Below are positions 34,244 through 42,112 of a DNA stretch of 64,000 nucleotides, in pieces. The stretch covers positions 30,648 through 94,647 of the forward strand of contig JAFLSW010000006.1 of NCBI GenBank assembly GCA_022510725.1, read 5' to 3'. The DNA comes from Lachnospiraceae bacterium (GTDB lineage Bacteria > Bacillota > Clostridia > Lachnospirales > Lachnospiraceae). The position numbers and the translations under genes were made by a program. Below the pieces are notes generated by a model. It was not told the origin of the DNA and did no database searches. It worked only from the letters and a program-made list of their open reading frames with translations. The stretch's first letter is position 1, and every line of letters starts with the position of its first letter.

Positions 34244-36223
34244 ATGGCAAAGTATTTAGTGATAGTAGAATCTCCTGCCAAAGTGAAGACCATTAAGAAG
34301 TTTTTGGGAAGCAATTACGAAGTGATGGCCAGCAACGGTCATGTCAGGGATCTGCCAAAGAGCACCCTCGGTGTGGATGTGGATCATGATTATGAGCCAA
34401 AATATATTACCATTCGGGGAAAAGGCGATATTTTGGCTGCCCTCAGGAAGGAAGTCAAAAAGGCGGAAAAGATCTATCTGGCTACCGACCCGGACCGGGA
34501 AGGGGAAGCCATATCCTGGCATCTGTATATGGCCTTAAATTTGCAAAATAAAAAGGTATACCGTATCACCTTTAATGAAATAACCAAAAATGCCGTAAAG
34601 GAGTCCTTAAAGCATCCCAGAGAGATCAATATGGACCTGGTGGACGCCCAGCAGGCAAGGCGGATGCTTGACCGGATGGTGGGTTACCGCATCTCACCCC
34701 TTCTTTGGGATAAGGTAAAGAGGGGCTTAAGTGCAGGTCGTGTTCAGTCCGTTGCCTTAAGGCTCATCGGAGACAGGGAGGATGAGATCAATGCTTTTGT
34801 TCCCACAGAATATTGGGATCTGGAAGCGGATTTTTCTATTCCCGGCGAGAAAAAGCCTTTAACGGCCAAGTTTTATGGTACAAAGGATAAAAAGCTGCCC
34901 GTTTCTTCTAAGGAGCAGGCGGAAGAGATCATAAAGAAGTTAGAAAGAGCCGACTTTAAAGTAGGCGAGGTCAAAAAAGGAGAGCGGGTCAGAAAGCAGC
35001 CCCTGCCTTTTACCACCTCTACTTTACAGCAGGAGGCTTCCAAGGCCTTGAATTTTTCTACCCAAAAGACCATGCGGTTAGCCCAGCAGCTTTATGAAGG
35101 CGTGGAGATCAAAGGCTCCGGTACCGTAGGTCTGATCAGCTACCTGCGTACGGATTCCACCCGTATCTCCGACGAAGCGGCAGCATCGGCAGCGGCTTTT
35201 ATCGGAGAGCATTACGGGAAAGAGTATCTTGTGAAAGAAAGCGCTGCAAAGAGTCCCAAAAGTAAGATACAGGATGCTCATGAGGCTATCCGTCCCACGG
35301 ATATTAACAGGATTCCCTCTGATCTGAAGGATGCCCTGCCCAGGGATCTGTTCAGACTGTATCAGTTGATCTGGAGGCGTTTTACTGCCAGCCGCATGGC
35401 GCCGGCAGTTTATGATACCATTTCCGTCCGTATTGACGGCGGAGAATATCGGTTTTCTGTATCCACCAGCCTGGTGCGCTTTGATGGTTTTATGAGCATT
35501 TACACTGAGGCGGATGAGGAAAAACCGGTAAAAAATACCTTGCTGGGTGCCATTGATAAGAGCACCAAAGTAAGTCTGGCCGAACTCCGCAAAAGTCAGC
35601 ATTTTACCCAGCCTCCGGCCCATTACACGGAAGCCAGCCTGGTGCGCACCCTGGAGGAAATGGGCATCGGCAGGCCTTCTACTTATGCGCCTACCATTAC
35701 CACCATTTTAGCCAGGAGATATGTAGGCAAAGAAAACAAAAACCTGTTCATGACGGAATTGGGCGAAGTGGTCAATAACATGATGAAACAGGCCTTTCCT
35801 TCTATTGTAGATGTGAATTTTACCGCCAACTTAGAGTCCCTGCTTGATAAGGTGGAAGAGGGCGAGATCAATTGGAAAGTGGTTGTGGAAAACTTCTATC
35901 CCGATCTGGACGAGGCAGTAAAAAATGCGGAAAAAGAACTGGCTCATGTGAAGATCGCCGATGAAGTAACGGATGTGATCTGTGAACATTGCGGCAGGAA
36001 TATGGTCATCAAGTACGGCCCCCATGGTAAGTTTTTGGGCTGTCCCGGCTTTCCCGACTGCCGGAATACCAAGCCATATCTGGAAAAGATCGGCGTCCCC
36101 TGTCCCAAGTGCGGCAAGGACATCGTGGTCAGAAAAACCAGAAAGGGAAGACGATACTACGGCTGCGAGGATAATCCCCAGTGCGATTATATGGTATGGC
36201 AGAAACCGGGTGATAAAAAATAA
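34244..36223 (+). CDS. topA: DNA topoisomerase I
   Basis: The 659-residue product is a type IA topoisomerase that relaxes negative supercoils. The Toprim domain is at the N-terminus (YLVIVESPAKVKTIKKFLG and DPDREGEAISWHL). The catalytic tyrosine is in SYLRTDSTRIS, and DAHEAIRPTD and GIGRPSTYAPTI follow. Two C-terminal zinc ribbons are present (CEHCGRNM...CPGFPDC and CPKCGKDI...CEDNPQC). ATG 34244 follows AGGGGAAAG and gives the family's usual MAKYLVIVESPAK start; an ATG at 34217 adds nine residues and is less likely. In many Firmicutes topA follows dprA directly; here 20 kb of pilus genes separates them. Confidence 0.96.
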   Translation: MAKYLVIVESPAKVKTIKKFLGSNYEVMASNGHVRDLPKSTLGVDVDHDYEPKYITIRGKGDILAALRKEVKKAEKIYLATDPDREGEAISWHLYMALNLQNKKVYRITFNEITKNAVKESLKHPREINMDLVDAQQARRMLDRMVGYRISPLLWDKVKRGLSAGRVQSVALRLIGDREDEINAFVPTEYWDLEADFSIPGEKKPLTAKFYGTKDKKLPVSSKEQAEEIIKKLERADFKVGEVKKGERVRKQPLPFTTSTLQQEASKALNFSTQKTMRLAQQLYEGVEIKGSGTVGLISYLRTDSTRISDEAAASAAAFIGEHYGKEYLVKESAAKSPKSKIQDAHEAIRPTDINRIPSDLKDALPRDLFRLYQLIWRRFTASRMAPAVYDTISVRIDGGEYRFSVSTSLVRFDGFMSIYTEADEEKPVKNTLLGAIDKSTKVSLAELRKSQHFTQPPAHYTEASLVRTLEEMGIGRPSTYAPTITTILARRYVGKENKNLFMTELGEVVNNMMKQAFPSIVDVNFTANLESLLDKVEEGEINWKVVVENFYPDLDEAVKNAEKELAHVKIADEVTDVICEHCGRNMVIKYGPHGKFLGCPGFPDCRNTKPYLEKIGVPCPKCGKDIVVRKTRKGRRYYGCEDNPQCDYMVWQKPGDKK

Positions 36224-36246
36224 CAAAATTGGCAGAGATTGTCAGA

Positions 36247-36261
36247 CAATTTACGAAAATT
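36247..36261 (+). promoter_or_regulatory. Weak CodY-box-like site before codY
   Basis: CAATTTACGAAAATT matches the CodY consensus AATTTTCWGAAAATT at 11 of 15 positions and touches the -35 element of the codY promoter. With four mismatches this is only a candidate for autoregulation. Confidence 0.25.
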
Positions 36262-36262
36262 C

Positions 36263-36291
36263 TTGCATCTGTATGAAAATTGTGCTAAAAT
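36263..36291 (+). promoter_or_regulatory. Sigma-A promoter of codY
   Basis: TTGCAT (36263-36268) and TAAAAT (36286-36291) are 17 bases apart, and TGC before the -10 makes an extended element. It lies 52 bases before the codY ATG. Confidence 0.65.
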
Positions 36292-36342
36292 AACATAGGT
36301 ATGAGTTTGTTAGATGATGCGCAATAAGGATGTGATTAGGAT

Positions 36343-37110
36343 ATGAGCAGCGTTCAGTTACTGGATAAGACCAGAAAAATTGGAAAACTGCTTCATAACA
36401 ATAATGCCAGCAAGGTGGTATTTAACGATATCTGTGATGTGATGAAAGAGATCCTGTTATCCAATGTCTTAGTGATCAGCAAGAAAGGCAAGATCCTGGG
36501 GGTAGGAAACAGAAAGGAGATCGAGAAGATCACAGAGCTTTTAAAGGGCGAGGTAGGGAATTTCATCGACCCTTTGTTAAACGACCGTTTTTTGTCCGTC
36601 TTAAGCACCAAGGAGAATGTGAACTTATCCACCCTGGGATTTGAATCCACAGATGTGAAAAAGTTTCAGGCAGTCATTGCGCCCATTGAGATCGCAGGAG
36701 AGCGGCTGGGCACGCTGTTTTTATACAAATGCGATGAACAGTACGATATCGACGATATCATTTTGACGGAATACGGTGTTACCGTAGTGGGCCTTGAGAT
36801 GCTGCGCTCCGTCAATGAGGAAAATGCGGAAGAGAGCAGAAAGCACCAGGTGGTAAAAGCCGCCTTAAGCACTTTGTCATCCTCCGAAGAGGAAGCCATC
36901 GTACATATTTTTGAGGAATTAAACGGTATGGAAGGAATTTTGGTGGCCAGCAAGATCGCGGATCGGGTAGGGATCACAAGGAGCGTGATCGTCAATGCCA
37001 TCCGCAAGTTTGAAAGCGCCGGTGTCATCGAATCCAGAAGCTCCGGCATGAAAGGAACCTATATTCGGATTCTGAATGATGCGGTTTATGACGAAATAAA
37101 AAATATTTAA
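36343..37110 (+). CDS. codY: GTP- and branched-chain amino acid-responsive regulator CodY
   Basis: The 255-residue product matches CodY over its whole length (MSSVQLLDKTRKIGKLLHNN... at the start, GAF domain in residues 1-155). The winged helix-turn-helix near residues 205-225 reads VASKIADRVGITRSVIVNAIRK and is close to the invariant recognition helix of the family. CodY represses nutrient-scavenging, motility and competence genes when isoleucine and GTP are plentiful. It sits between topA and flgB, the flgB neighbourhood being shared with Bacillus. It has its own promoter and a hairpin behind it. A near-consensus CodY site lies in the next promoter downstream. Confidence 0.96.
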   Translation: MSSVQLLDKTRKIGKLLHNNNASKVVFNDICDVMKEILLSNVLVISKKGKILGVGNRKEIEKITELLKGEVGNFIDPLLNDRFLSVLSTKENVNLSTLGFESTDVKKFQAVIAPIEIAGERLGTLFLYKCDEQYDIDDIILTEYGVTVVGLEMLRSVNEENAEESRKHQVVKAALSTLSSSEEEAIVHIFEELNGMEGILVASKIADRVGITRSVIVNAIRKFESAGVIESRSSGMKGTYIRILNDAVYDEIKNI

Positions 37111-37147
37111 AACCAGGAAAAAATTTCTATCAGGGAAATAAATGACG

Positions 37148-37209
37148 AAAAACAAAGGGATTTGGCGAAGCGAAATGGATTTTTCGACGAAACAGGTCCC
37201 TTTTTGTTT
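37148..37209 (+). terminator. Probable terminator after codY
   Basis: AAAACAAAGGGA (37149-37160) can pair with TCCCTTTTTGTTT (37197-37209), with two unpaired bases, and an inner CGAAA/TTTCG stem fills the loop. The T-rich right arm would serve as the release tract. The arms are long and imperfect, so confidence is moderate. Confidence 0.5.
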
Positions 37210-37212
37210 GGA

Positions 37213-37227
37213 TTGTTTCAGAAAAAA
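37213..37227 (+). promoter_or_regulatory. Upstream CodY half-quality site of the fla/che promoter
   Basis: The core TTTCAGAAAA (37216-37225) matches 10 of 10 core positions of the CodY consensus, and 10 of 15 overall. It lies just before the -35 element and 21 bases, two helical turns, from the better site at 37234-37248. Confidence 0.4.
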
Positions 37228-37229
37228 AC

Positions 37230-37257
37230 TTGTGTTTTTCTGAAAATAAACTATAAT
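37230..37257 (+). promoter_or_regulatory. Sigma-A promoter of the fla/che operon
   Basis: TTGTGT (37230-37235) and TATAAT (37252-37257) are 16 bases apart. Transcription would start near 37264, 50 bases before flgB. No sigma-28 type element was seen here, as expected for the early flagellar operon. Confidence 0.7.
37234..37248 (+). promoter_or_regulatory. CodY box inside the fla/che promoter
   Basis: GTTTTTCTGAAAATA matches the CodY consensus AATTTTCWGAAAATT at 12 of 15 positions, and its 12-base core TTTTCTGAAAAT is perfect. It fills the spacer between the -35 and -10, where a bound protein would block RNA polymerase. Confidence 0.65.
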
Positions 37258-37313
37258 AGTATAGAGTAGGTTTTTGTGCTCACATGTGATATCTTGTGAA
37301 AAGGAGAGATGGT

Positions 37314-37703
37314 ATGTTTTCATCAAGTGTTTTTGATTATGTCAATGTGTTGGGAAAGGCAGCAGACGCTTCCTGGCTGCGTAATGAATTGATCGGCAAT
37401 AACATTTCCAATCAGTCTACGCCCGGCTACAAGCGTCAGGATGTGAATTTTGAAAGCGCTTTGAAAACAGCGCTGCAAAGCTCCGGTTATCGCAGTATGG
37501 ACGGAAAGGTGGCGCACATCAGAGCTTCTCAGTTGGAAGTGTCCTCCTATACCGATCATGGCGGTTTCTCTTATCGTCTGGACGGCAATAATGTGGATCC
37601 GGAAACAGAATATGTAGAGCTTGCGGCCAACCAGATCCGCTATCAGGCGCTGATCGACAGCATCAATCAGGAATTTTCCAACCTGAAAAAGGCAATGAAG
37701 TAA
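37314..37703 (+). CDS. flgB: Flagellar basal-body rod protein FlgB
   Basis: The 129-residue product is a proximal rod subunit exported by the flagellar secretion system. The conserved N-terminal rod motif is seen in LRNELIGNNISNQSTPGYKR, and the C-terminus ends with the helix YVELAANQIRYQALIDSIN. Start ATG 37314 follows AAGGAGAG; an in-frame GTG at 37296 precedes the ribosome site and is rejected. It is the first gene of the fla/che operon, 50 bases after the predicted transcription start. Length is standard. Confidence 0.93.
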   Translation: MFSSSVFDYVNVLGKAADASWLRNELIGNNISNQSTPGYKRQDVNFESALKTALQSSGYRSMDGKVAHIRASQLEVSSYTDHGGFSYRLDGNNVDPETEYVELAANQIRYQALIDSINQEFSNLKKAMK

Positions 37704-37751
37704 TTTGAGATAGATGATTTTTGAGGGAATGATCAGAAAGGGGCAGTACAT

Positions 37752-38198
37752 ATGGGTTTGTTTACTTCTTTTAATATCAATGCTTCCGGTTTGACCGCAC
37801 AGCGTTACCGTATGGATGTGATCGCGGAAAATGTGGCAAATGTCAATACCACCAGAACAGAGGACGGCACACCTTACCGCCGCAAGGTCGTGACCTTTGC
37901 GGAAAAGACAGGGGGACCTTCCTTTGCCGATACCCTAAAGAGGGCAAAGGGCACCTATCTGGGAAGAGGTGTGAAGGTGACCGGTACTTTTGAAGATTAT
38001 GAGACGGATCTGATCAGGGCTTATGATCCTGCTCATCCGGATGCAGACGATGACGGATATGTATGGTATCCCAATGTCAATATCGTAACAGAGATGACAG
38101 ATCTCATCGATGCCAGCCGTTCCTATGAGGCCAATGCTACCGCATTCAATACCAGCAAGGACATTGCGGTGAAAGGCTTGGAGATGGCCGGTAATTAA
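37752..38198 (+). CDS. flgC: Flagellar basal-body rod protein FlgC
   Basis: The 148-residue product is a rod subunit that stacks on FlgB. The N-terminus has FNINASGLTAQRYRMDVIAENVANVNTTRT (rod motif), then GTPYRRKVVTF, and the C-terminus has the FlgC/FlgG-type ending YPNVNIVTEMTDLIDASRSY followed by a helix with NATAFNTSKDI. The axial-protein helices at the two ends form the coiled coil that holds the rod together. It lies 48 bases behind flgB, with AAGGGG before its ATG. Length and motifs are normal for FlgC. Confidence 0.95.
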   Translation: MGLFTSFNINASGLTAQRYRMDVIAENVANVNTTRTEDGTPYRRKVVTFAEKTGGPSFADTLKRAKGTYLGRGVKVTGTFEDYETDLIRAYDPAHPDADDDGYVWYPNVNIVTEMTDLIDASRSYEANATAFNTSKDIAVKGLEMAGN

Positions 38199-38254
38199 GG
38201 CAGATAGTACAAAATAAGACCCGACGGGGTCAAAGAAATGCTGGAGGATGAAAC

Positions 38255-38596
38255 ATGGATATCAGTTCATTAAATTTGATCAATTCAAATGCGATCCGCA
38301 ATGCATATCAAAACAGCACCATAGGCGCTATGAGCGGACAGACCCAGACCAGGGCGGATAAGAGTCAGGATGTGTTTGGCGCATTTTTGGATGCTGCCAT
38401 TAAAGATATCAGTCAGACCAACGCTTATTTGTCTGATGCAGAAAATGAAAAGATCCGGTTTGCTATCGGCGAGGCGGAAAACAGTCATGATTTGACCATT
38501 GCCATGCAGAAGGCTTCCGCTGCTTTGGATTACACTATTGCCATCCGGGATAAGTTCCTGGAGGCTTATAAGGAAATCATGCAAATGCAGATCTAA
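38255..38596 (+). CDS. fliE: Flagellar hook-basal body protein FliE
   Basis: The 113-residue product is the small export-gate adaptor linking the MS ring to the rod. After a variable N-terminus, the conserved C-terminal part has FGAFLDAAIKDISQTN, then GEAENSHDLTIAMQKASAAL and IRDKFLEAYKEIMQMQI, the usual FliE ending. GGAGGATG precedes the ATG. It occupies its normal place between flgC and fliF, 23 bases before the latter. Confidence 0.93.
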   Translation: MDISSLNLINSNAIRNAYQNSTIGAMSGQTQTRADKSQDVFGAFLDAAIKDISQTNAYLSDAENEKIRFAIGEAENSHDLTIAMQKASAALDYTIAIRDKFLEAYKEIMQMQI

Positions 38597-38619
38597 CCGC
38601 TAAGGAGTAAGAAGAAACC

Positions 38620-40221
38620 ATGGATCAGATAAGAGAACTGCTTAAAAGGATAGCAGATTGGTGGAATAAATTTAACAGCAGACAAAAGACGGTCGTCATC
38701 AGTATCGGGGCTGGTGTCGTTATGGCACTGGTCATTTTGGTGACTGTATTGAGCAAAAAGACCTATGTGGCTCTGGTGGCTTGTGAGACTCCTGCGGAGG
38801 CATCCCAGGTTGCAAATCTGTTGGAGGAAAACAATTTTGATTATGAGATCAATACAGAAGGCACCCTGATCTCTATTTTGGAGAGCCAGGAGGGAGAAGC
38901 CAATCTTTTGCTTGGTGCCAACAATATCCCGACCATGTCTTATAGCATTGACAAGGTAACAGAAGGCGGTTTTTCCACCACAGAGTCGGATAAACAAAAG
39001 AGATATAAGGTGTTCCTGCAGTCTGAGCTGGAGGATACTTTGGAGTGCAATGCCGCTGTCAAGAAGGCAACGGTACAGCTGGATATTCCCCAGGATGACG
39101 GTACGCTGATCTCTCAGAACACCGATTCCTTTGCAGCCATTACCTTGGAGCTGGAGAGTGAGCTCACAGAGGATGGGGCAGCGGCCTTGGCAAGATTTGT
39201 GGCTACGGCCCTCGGCAACGAAAATACGGACAATGTGACCATTATCGATACAGAAGGAAATCTCTTATTTTACGGTGAGGATGCTTCTTCTGTGGGCGGC
39301 ACCACCGCCAACAGCCAGCTTTCCATGAAAAAGAAAACGGAGGACCTGGTTAAGAGCGAAGTAAAATCCGTACTTCTTGGTACGGACTTATATGACAGCA
39401 TTGAAGTGGCAAGCAATCTGGATCTGGATTTTTCCGTAACGGTCCAGACCAGTCACGAGTTTTCTGCGCCTGAGGATGCCACCCAAGGGTTACTTAGCCA
39501 TGAGGATAGTTACGAGTCCAGCGCAGAAGGCGGTCTTACCGGCGTGCCCGGTACATACAGCAATGACAGCGATACCGATAATTACGATCTGAGGGATTAT
39601 AATACTTCTTCCGAAAATGTGAGCCAGTATTCTAAAGACTATCTGCCCAACGAATTTTTGGAAGAAAAGACCATTCCTCCGGGACTCATCCAGTATGAGA
39701 CTTCTTCCATATCCGTCACAGCCAAGAGACTGCGTGTCTACAAGGAAGAGGATGTGAAAGCCCAGGGGTTATTGACTGATATGAGCTGGGAAGAGTTTAA
39801 GCTGGTGAATGCGGATCCGGTCAAGCTGGAAGTGGATTCGGATCTTTATGCAGTGGTACATACGGCAACAGGTATTCCCCAGGAAAACATTTCCATTGCA
39901 GCATATGAGGTGCCGGTTTTCATTGACCGGGAAGGTTTGGGTGTAGAAGCTACGGATGTGATCCAGATCATCATCATTTTGGTGATTTTAGGGTTATTGG
40001 CATTTGTGATCTTACGAAGCATGAGAAGCACAAAGGCAGCAGAGGAGGAAGAGGAGCTTTCTGTAGAGACGCTGTTACAGTCCACTCCTGCCACTGTGTT
40101 GGAAGATATTGAGTTGGATGAAAAGTCCGAGACCAGAAAGATGATAGAAAAATTCGTGGATGAGAATCCGGAAGCCGTGGCAAATCTGTTGCGGAACTGG
40201 TTGCAGCAGGATTGGGGGTAA
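38620..40221 (+). CDS. fliF: Flagellar MS-ring protein FliF
   Basis: The 533-residue product forms the membrane ring on which the flagellum is built. It has two membrane helices, near residues 22-45 (TVVISIGAGVVMALVILVTVL) and 448-466 (VIQIIIILVILGLLAFVIL), with ring-building periplasm-side domains between them, where TYVALVACETPAEASQVANLL is the first repeat. The cytoplasmic C-terminus (TRKMIEKFVDENPEAVANLLRNWL) is the FliG-binding segment and is well conserved. fliG follows after 6 bases. ATG 38620 follows AAGGAG at a slightly long spacing. Confidence 0.95.
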   Translation: MDQIRELLKRIADWWNKFNSRQKTVVISIGAGVVMALVILVTVLSKKTYVALVACETPAEASQVANLLEENNFDYEINTEGTLISILESQEGEANLLLGANNIPTMSYSIDKVTEGGFSTTESDKQKRYKVFLQSELEDTLECNAAVKKATVQLDIPQDDGTLISQNTDSFAAITLELESELTEDGAAALARFVATALGNENTDNVTIIDTEGNLLFYGEDASSVGGTTANSQLSMKKKTEDLVKSEVKSVLLGTDLYDSIEVASNLDLDFSVTVQTSHEFSAPEDATQGLLSHEDSYESSAEGGLTGVPGTYSNDSDTDNYDLRDYNTSSENVSQYSKDYLPNEFLEEKTIPPGLIQYETSSISVTAKRLRVYKEEDVKAQGLLTDMSWEEFKLVNADPVKLEVDSDLYAVVHTATGIPQENISIAAYEVPVFIDREGLGVEATDVIQIIIILVILGLLAFVILRSMRSTKAAEEEEELSVETLLQSTPATVLEDIELDEKSETRKMIEKFVDENPEAVANLLRNWLQQDWG

Positions 40222-40227
40222 AAGCAG

Positions 40228-41241
40228 ATGGCAAAAAGCGAAGTAAGCATTTCAGGTGTTCAGAAGGCAGCAGTTTTGTTAATTGCTTTGGGACCTGAAA
40301 AGTCATCGCAGATCTTTAAACATCTGAAAGAAGAAGAAATAGAGGAGTTGACGCTGGAGATTGCCAACACCAGAAGTATCACGCCTCAGTTAAAAGAAGA
40401 CATCATTGGGGAGTTTTACGAGATCTGTCTGGCTCAGCAGTATATTGCAGAAGGCGGTATCGGCTATGCCAAAGAGCTTCTGGAAAAGGCACTGGGCGAA
40501 CAAAAGGCTTTGGATGTGATAAGCAAGCTGACCACATCCTTACAAGTGAAACCCTTTGAATTTGTCAGAAAAGCGGATGCATCTCAGATCCTTAACTTTA
40601 TTCAGGATGAGCATCCTCAGACCATTGCTTTGATCTTATCCTATCTGTCGCCACAGCAGTCAGCTTTGGTTATGTCTGCACTTCCGCCGGACAGACAGGC
40701 GGATGTAGCAAAGCGTATTGCTACCATGGACAGAACCAGTCCGGATGTGATCAAGGAGGTGGAGAAAGTGTTGGAGACCAAGCTTTCTTCTTTGGTAAAT
40801 CAGGATTACACGGTTATCGGCGGTGTAGATGCCATCGTAGAGATCTTAAATGCTGTAGACAGAGGAACAGAGAAACATATTATGGAGACTTTGGAGATCG
40901 AAGATCCCGAGCTGGCAGACGAGATCCGCAAGAAGATGTTCGTATTCGAAGATATTCTGCTGCTTGACGATCGTGCTATTCAGAGAGTTCTTCGTGATGT
41001 GGATAACAACGATCTGGCTGTTGCCTTAAAAGGCTCTACCGAGCAGGTTCAGGCTGCGATCTTCAACAACTTATCCAAGCGTCTTGCTGCTATGATCAAG
41101 GAAGACATGGAATTCATGGGTCCTGTTCGTATGAAGGATGTTGAGGAAGCACAGCAGAAGATCGTTAATATTATCAGAAAACTGGAGGATTCCGCAGAGA
41201 TCATTATTTCCAGAGGCGGAGGTGACGAGATTGTTGTCTAG
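40228..41241 (+). CDS. fliG: Flagellar motor switch protein FliG
   Basis: The 337-residue product sits on the cytoplasmic face of the MS ring and receives torque from MotA. Seen are the N-terminal VQKAAVLLIALGPEKSSQIFKHL, the middle-domain EHPQTIALILSYL (the family EHPQ motif), and the C-terminal torque helix with LLLDDRAIQRVLRDVDNNDLA and KRLAAMIKEDMEF. Length is standard. The coding end overlaps the start of fliH by 8-11 bases, and the fliH ribosome site lies inside the last codons of fliG. Confidence 0.96.
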   Translation: MAKSEVSISGVQKAAVLLIALGPEKSSQIFKHLKEEEIEELTLEIANTRSITPQLKEDIIGEFYEICLAQQYIAEGGIGYAKELLEKALGEQKALDVISKLTTSLQVKPFEFVRKADASQILNFIQDEHPQTIALILSYLSPQQSALVMSALPPDRQADVAKRIATMDRTSPDVIKEVEKVLETKLSSLVNQDYTVIGGVDAIVEILNAVDRGTEKHIMETLEIEDPELADEIRKKMFVFEDILLLDDRAIQRVLRDVDNNDLAVALKGSTEQVQAAIFNNLSKRLAAMIKEDMEFMGPVRMKDVEEAQQKIVNIIRKLEDSAEIIISRGGGDEIVV

Positions 41242-42088
41242 TCCCAATCTTTATAAATACAACCAGATCGTCCTGCAGGACTCTGAAACAAGAGTGATCG
41301 ATTCCAATGAGCGGATGGCGGAAAGAATTGCAGAATTGTCCAAAAGCTTAAGGGACTCCATGGGAGACGAAACCGAAGAGGATTTTGCGGAAGATTTTAC
41401 TGATGGACTGCAGGCTACGCAGGTTTCCCGTCTTTTGGATGATGAAAGTCCCATTATCAAGGAGCCGGTTTATGATGGTCCATCCCCGGAAGAGATCTTA
41501 GAGGATGCCAGGATGCAGGCGGATTCCATGCTGGAAGAAGCAAAGCGGGAAGCGGAGGATGTAAAAAACAACGCTTATGAAGAAGGCTTTGCAAACGGAC
41601 AGAAGGCCGGCTATGACAAGGGCATGAAAGAGGCGGATGCCTTAAAAGAACAGTTGAGCAGGGAGTTTCAGGAAAAGGAAGAGAACCTGACCCGCTTTTA
41701 TCAGGAAAAGATGCGGGATATTGAGCCTGCTTTGGTGGATACCTTAACGGATGTATATGAGCATATTTTTAATGTGGATTTTTCCGACAACAGGGAAGTG
41801 ATCGTTCATCTCATGAGAAATGCCCTTCAGCAGATGGAAGGAAGTCAGGAATATCTGATCCATGTCTCCTCAGAGGATTTTCCTTTTGTCAGCATGCAAA
41901 AGAGCAGTCTTATTGAGGCGGGCGGTGCGGTAAATGCCAACTTCGATGTGATCGAGGATGTGACTTTAAGTAAGAACCAGTGTCTCATTGAGACAGAAAA
42001 CGGGATTTTCGACTGCAGCCTTGGCGTAGAGCTGAAGGAATTAAAAAAAGAGCTGCTGCTGCTTTCCTATGATGGAAAGAAAGAGTAG
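41231..42088 (+). CDS. fliH: Flagellar export ATPase regulator FliH
   Basis: The product of about 285 residues binds the export ATPase FliI. Its reading frame is open from 41138, but a perfect GGAGGTGA at 41218-41225 points to TTG 41231 (or TTG 41234) as the start, overlapping the end of fliG. The middle has a long Glu-rich helical region with AxxxA-type small residues (EGFANGQKAGYDKGMKEAD) and the C-terminus the FliH/YscL E-type domain (DVYEHIFNVDF, VIHLMRNAL, VTLSKNQCLIETENG). The non-AUG start and overlap suggest translational coupling that balances its amount with FliG. Confidence 0.85.
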   Translation: MLSSPNLYKYNQIVLQDSETRVIDSNERMAERIAELSKSLRDSMGDETEEDFAEDFTDGLQATQVSRLLDDESPIIKEPVYDGPSPEEILEDARMQADSMLEEAKREAEDVKNNAYEEGFANGQKAGYDKGMKEADALKEQLSREFQEKEENLTRFYQEKMRDIEPALVDTLTDVYEHIFNVDFSDNREVIVHLMRNALQQMEGSQEYLIHVSSEDFPFVSMQKSSLIEAGGAVNANFDVIEDVTLSKNQCLIETENGIFDCSLGVELKELKKELLLLSYDGKKE

Positions 42089-42112
42089 CCAGTACCAAAG
42101 GAGCTGCCGGCA

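Noticed and set aside
37249..37300. Sigma-28 type promoter for flgB
   Set aside because: No TAAA with GCCGATAA at the right distance; the TTGTGT/TATAAT pair is better.
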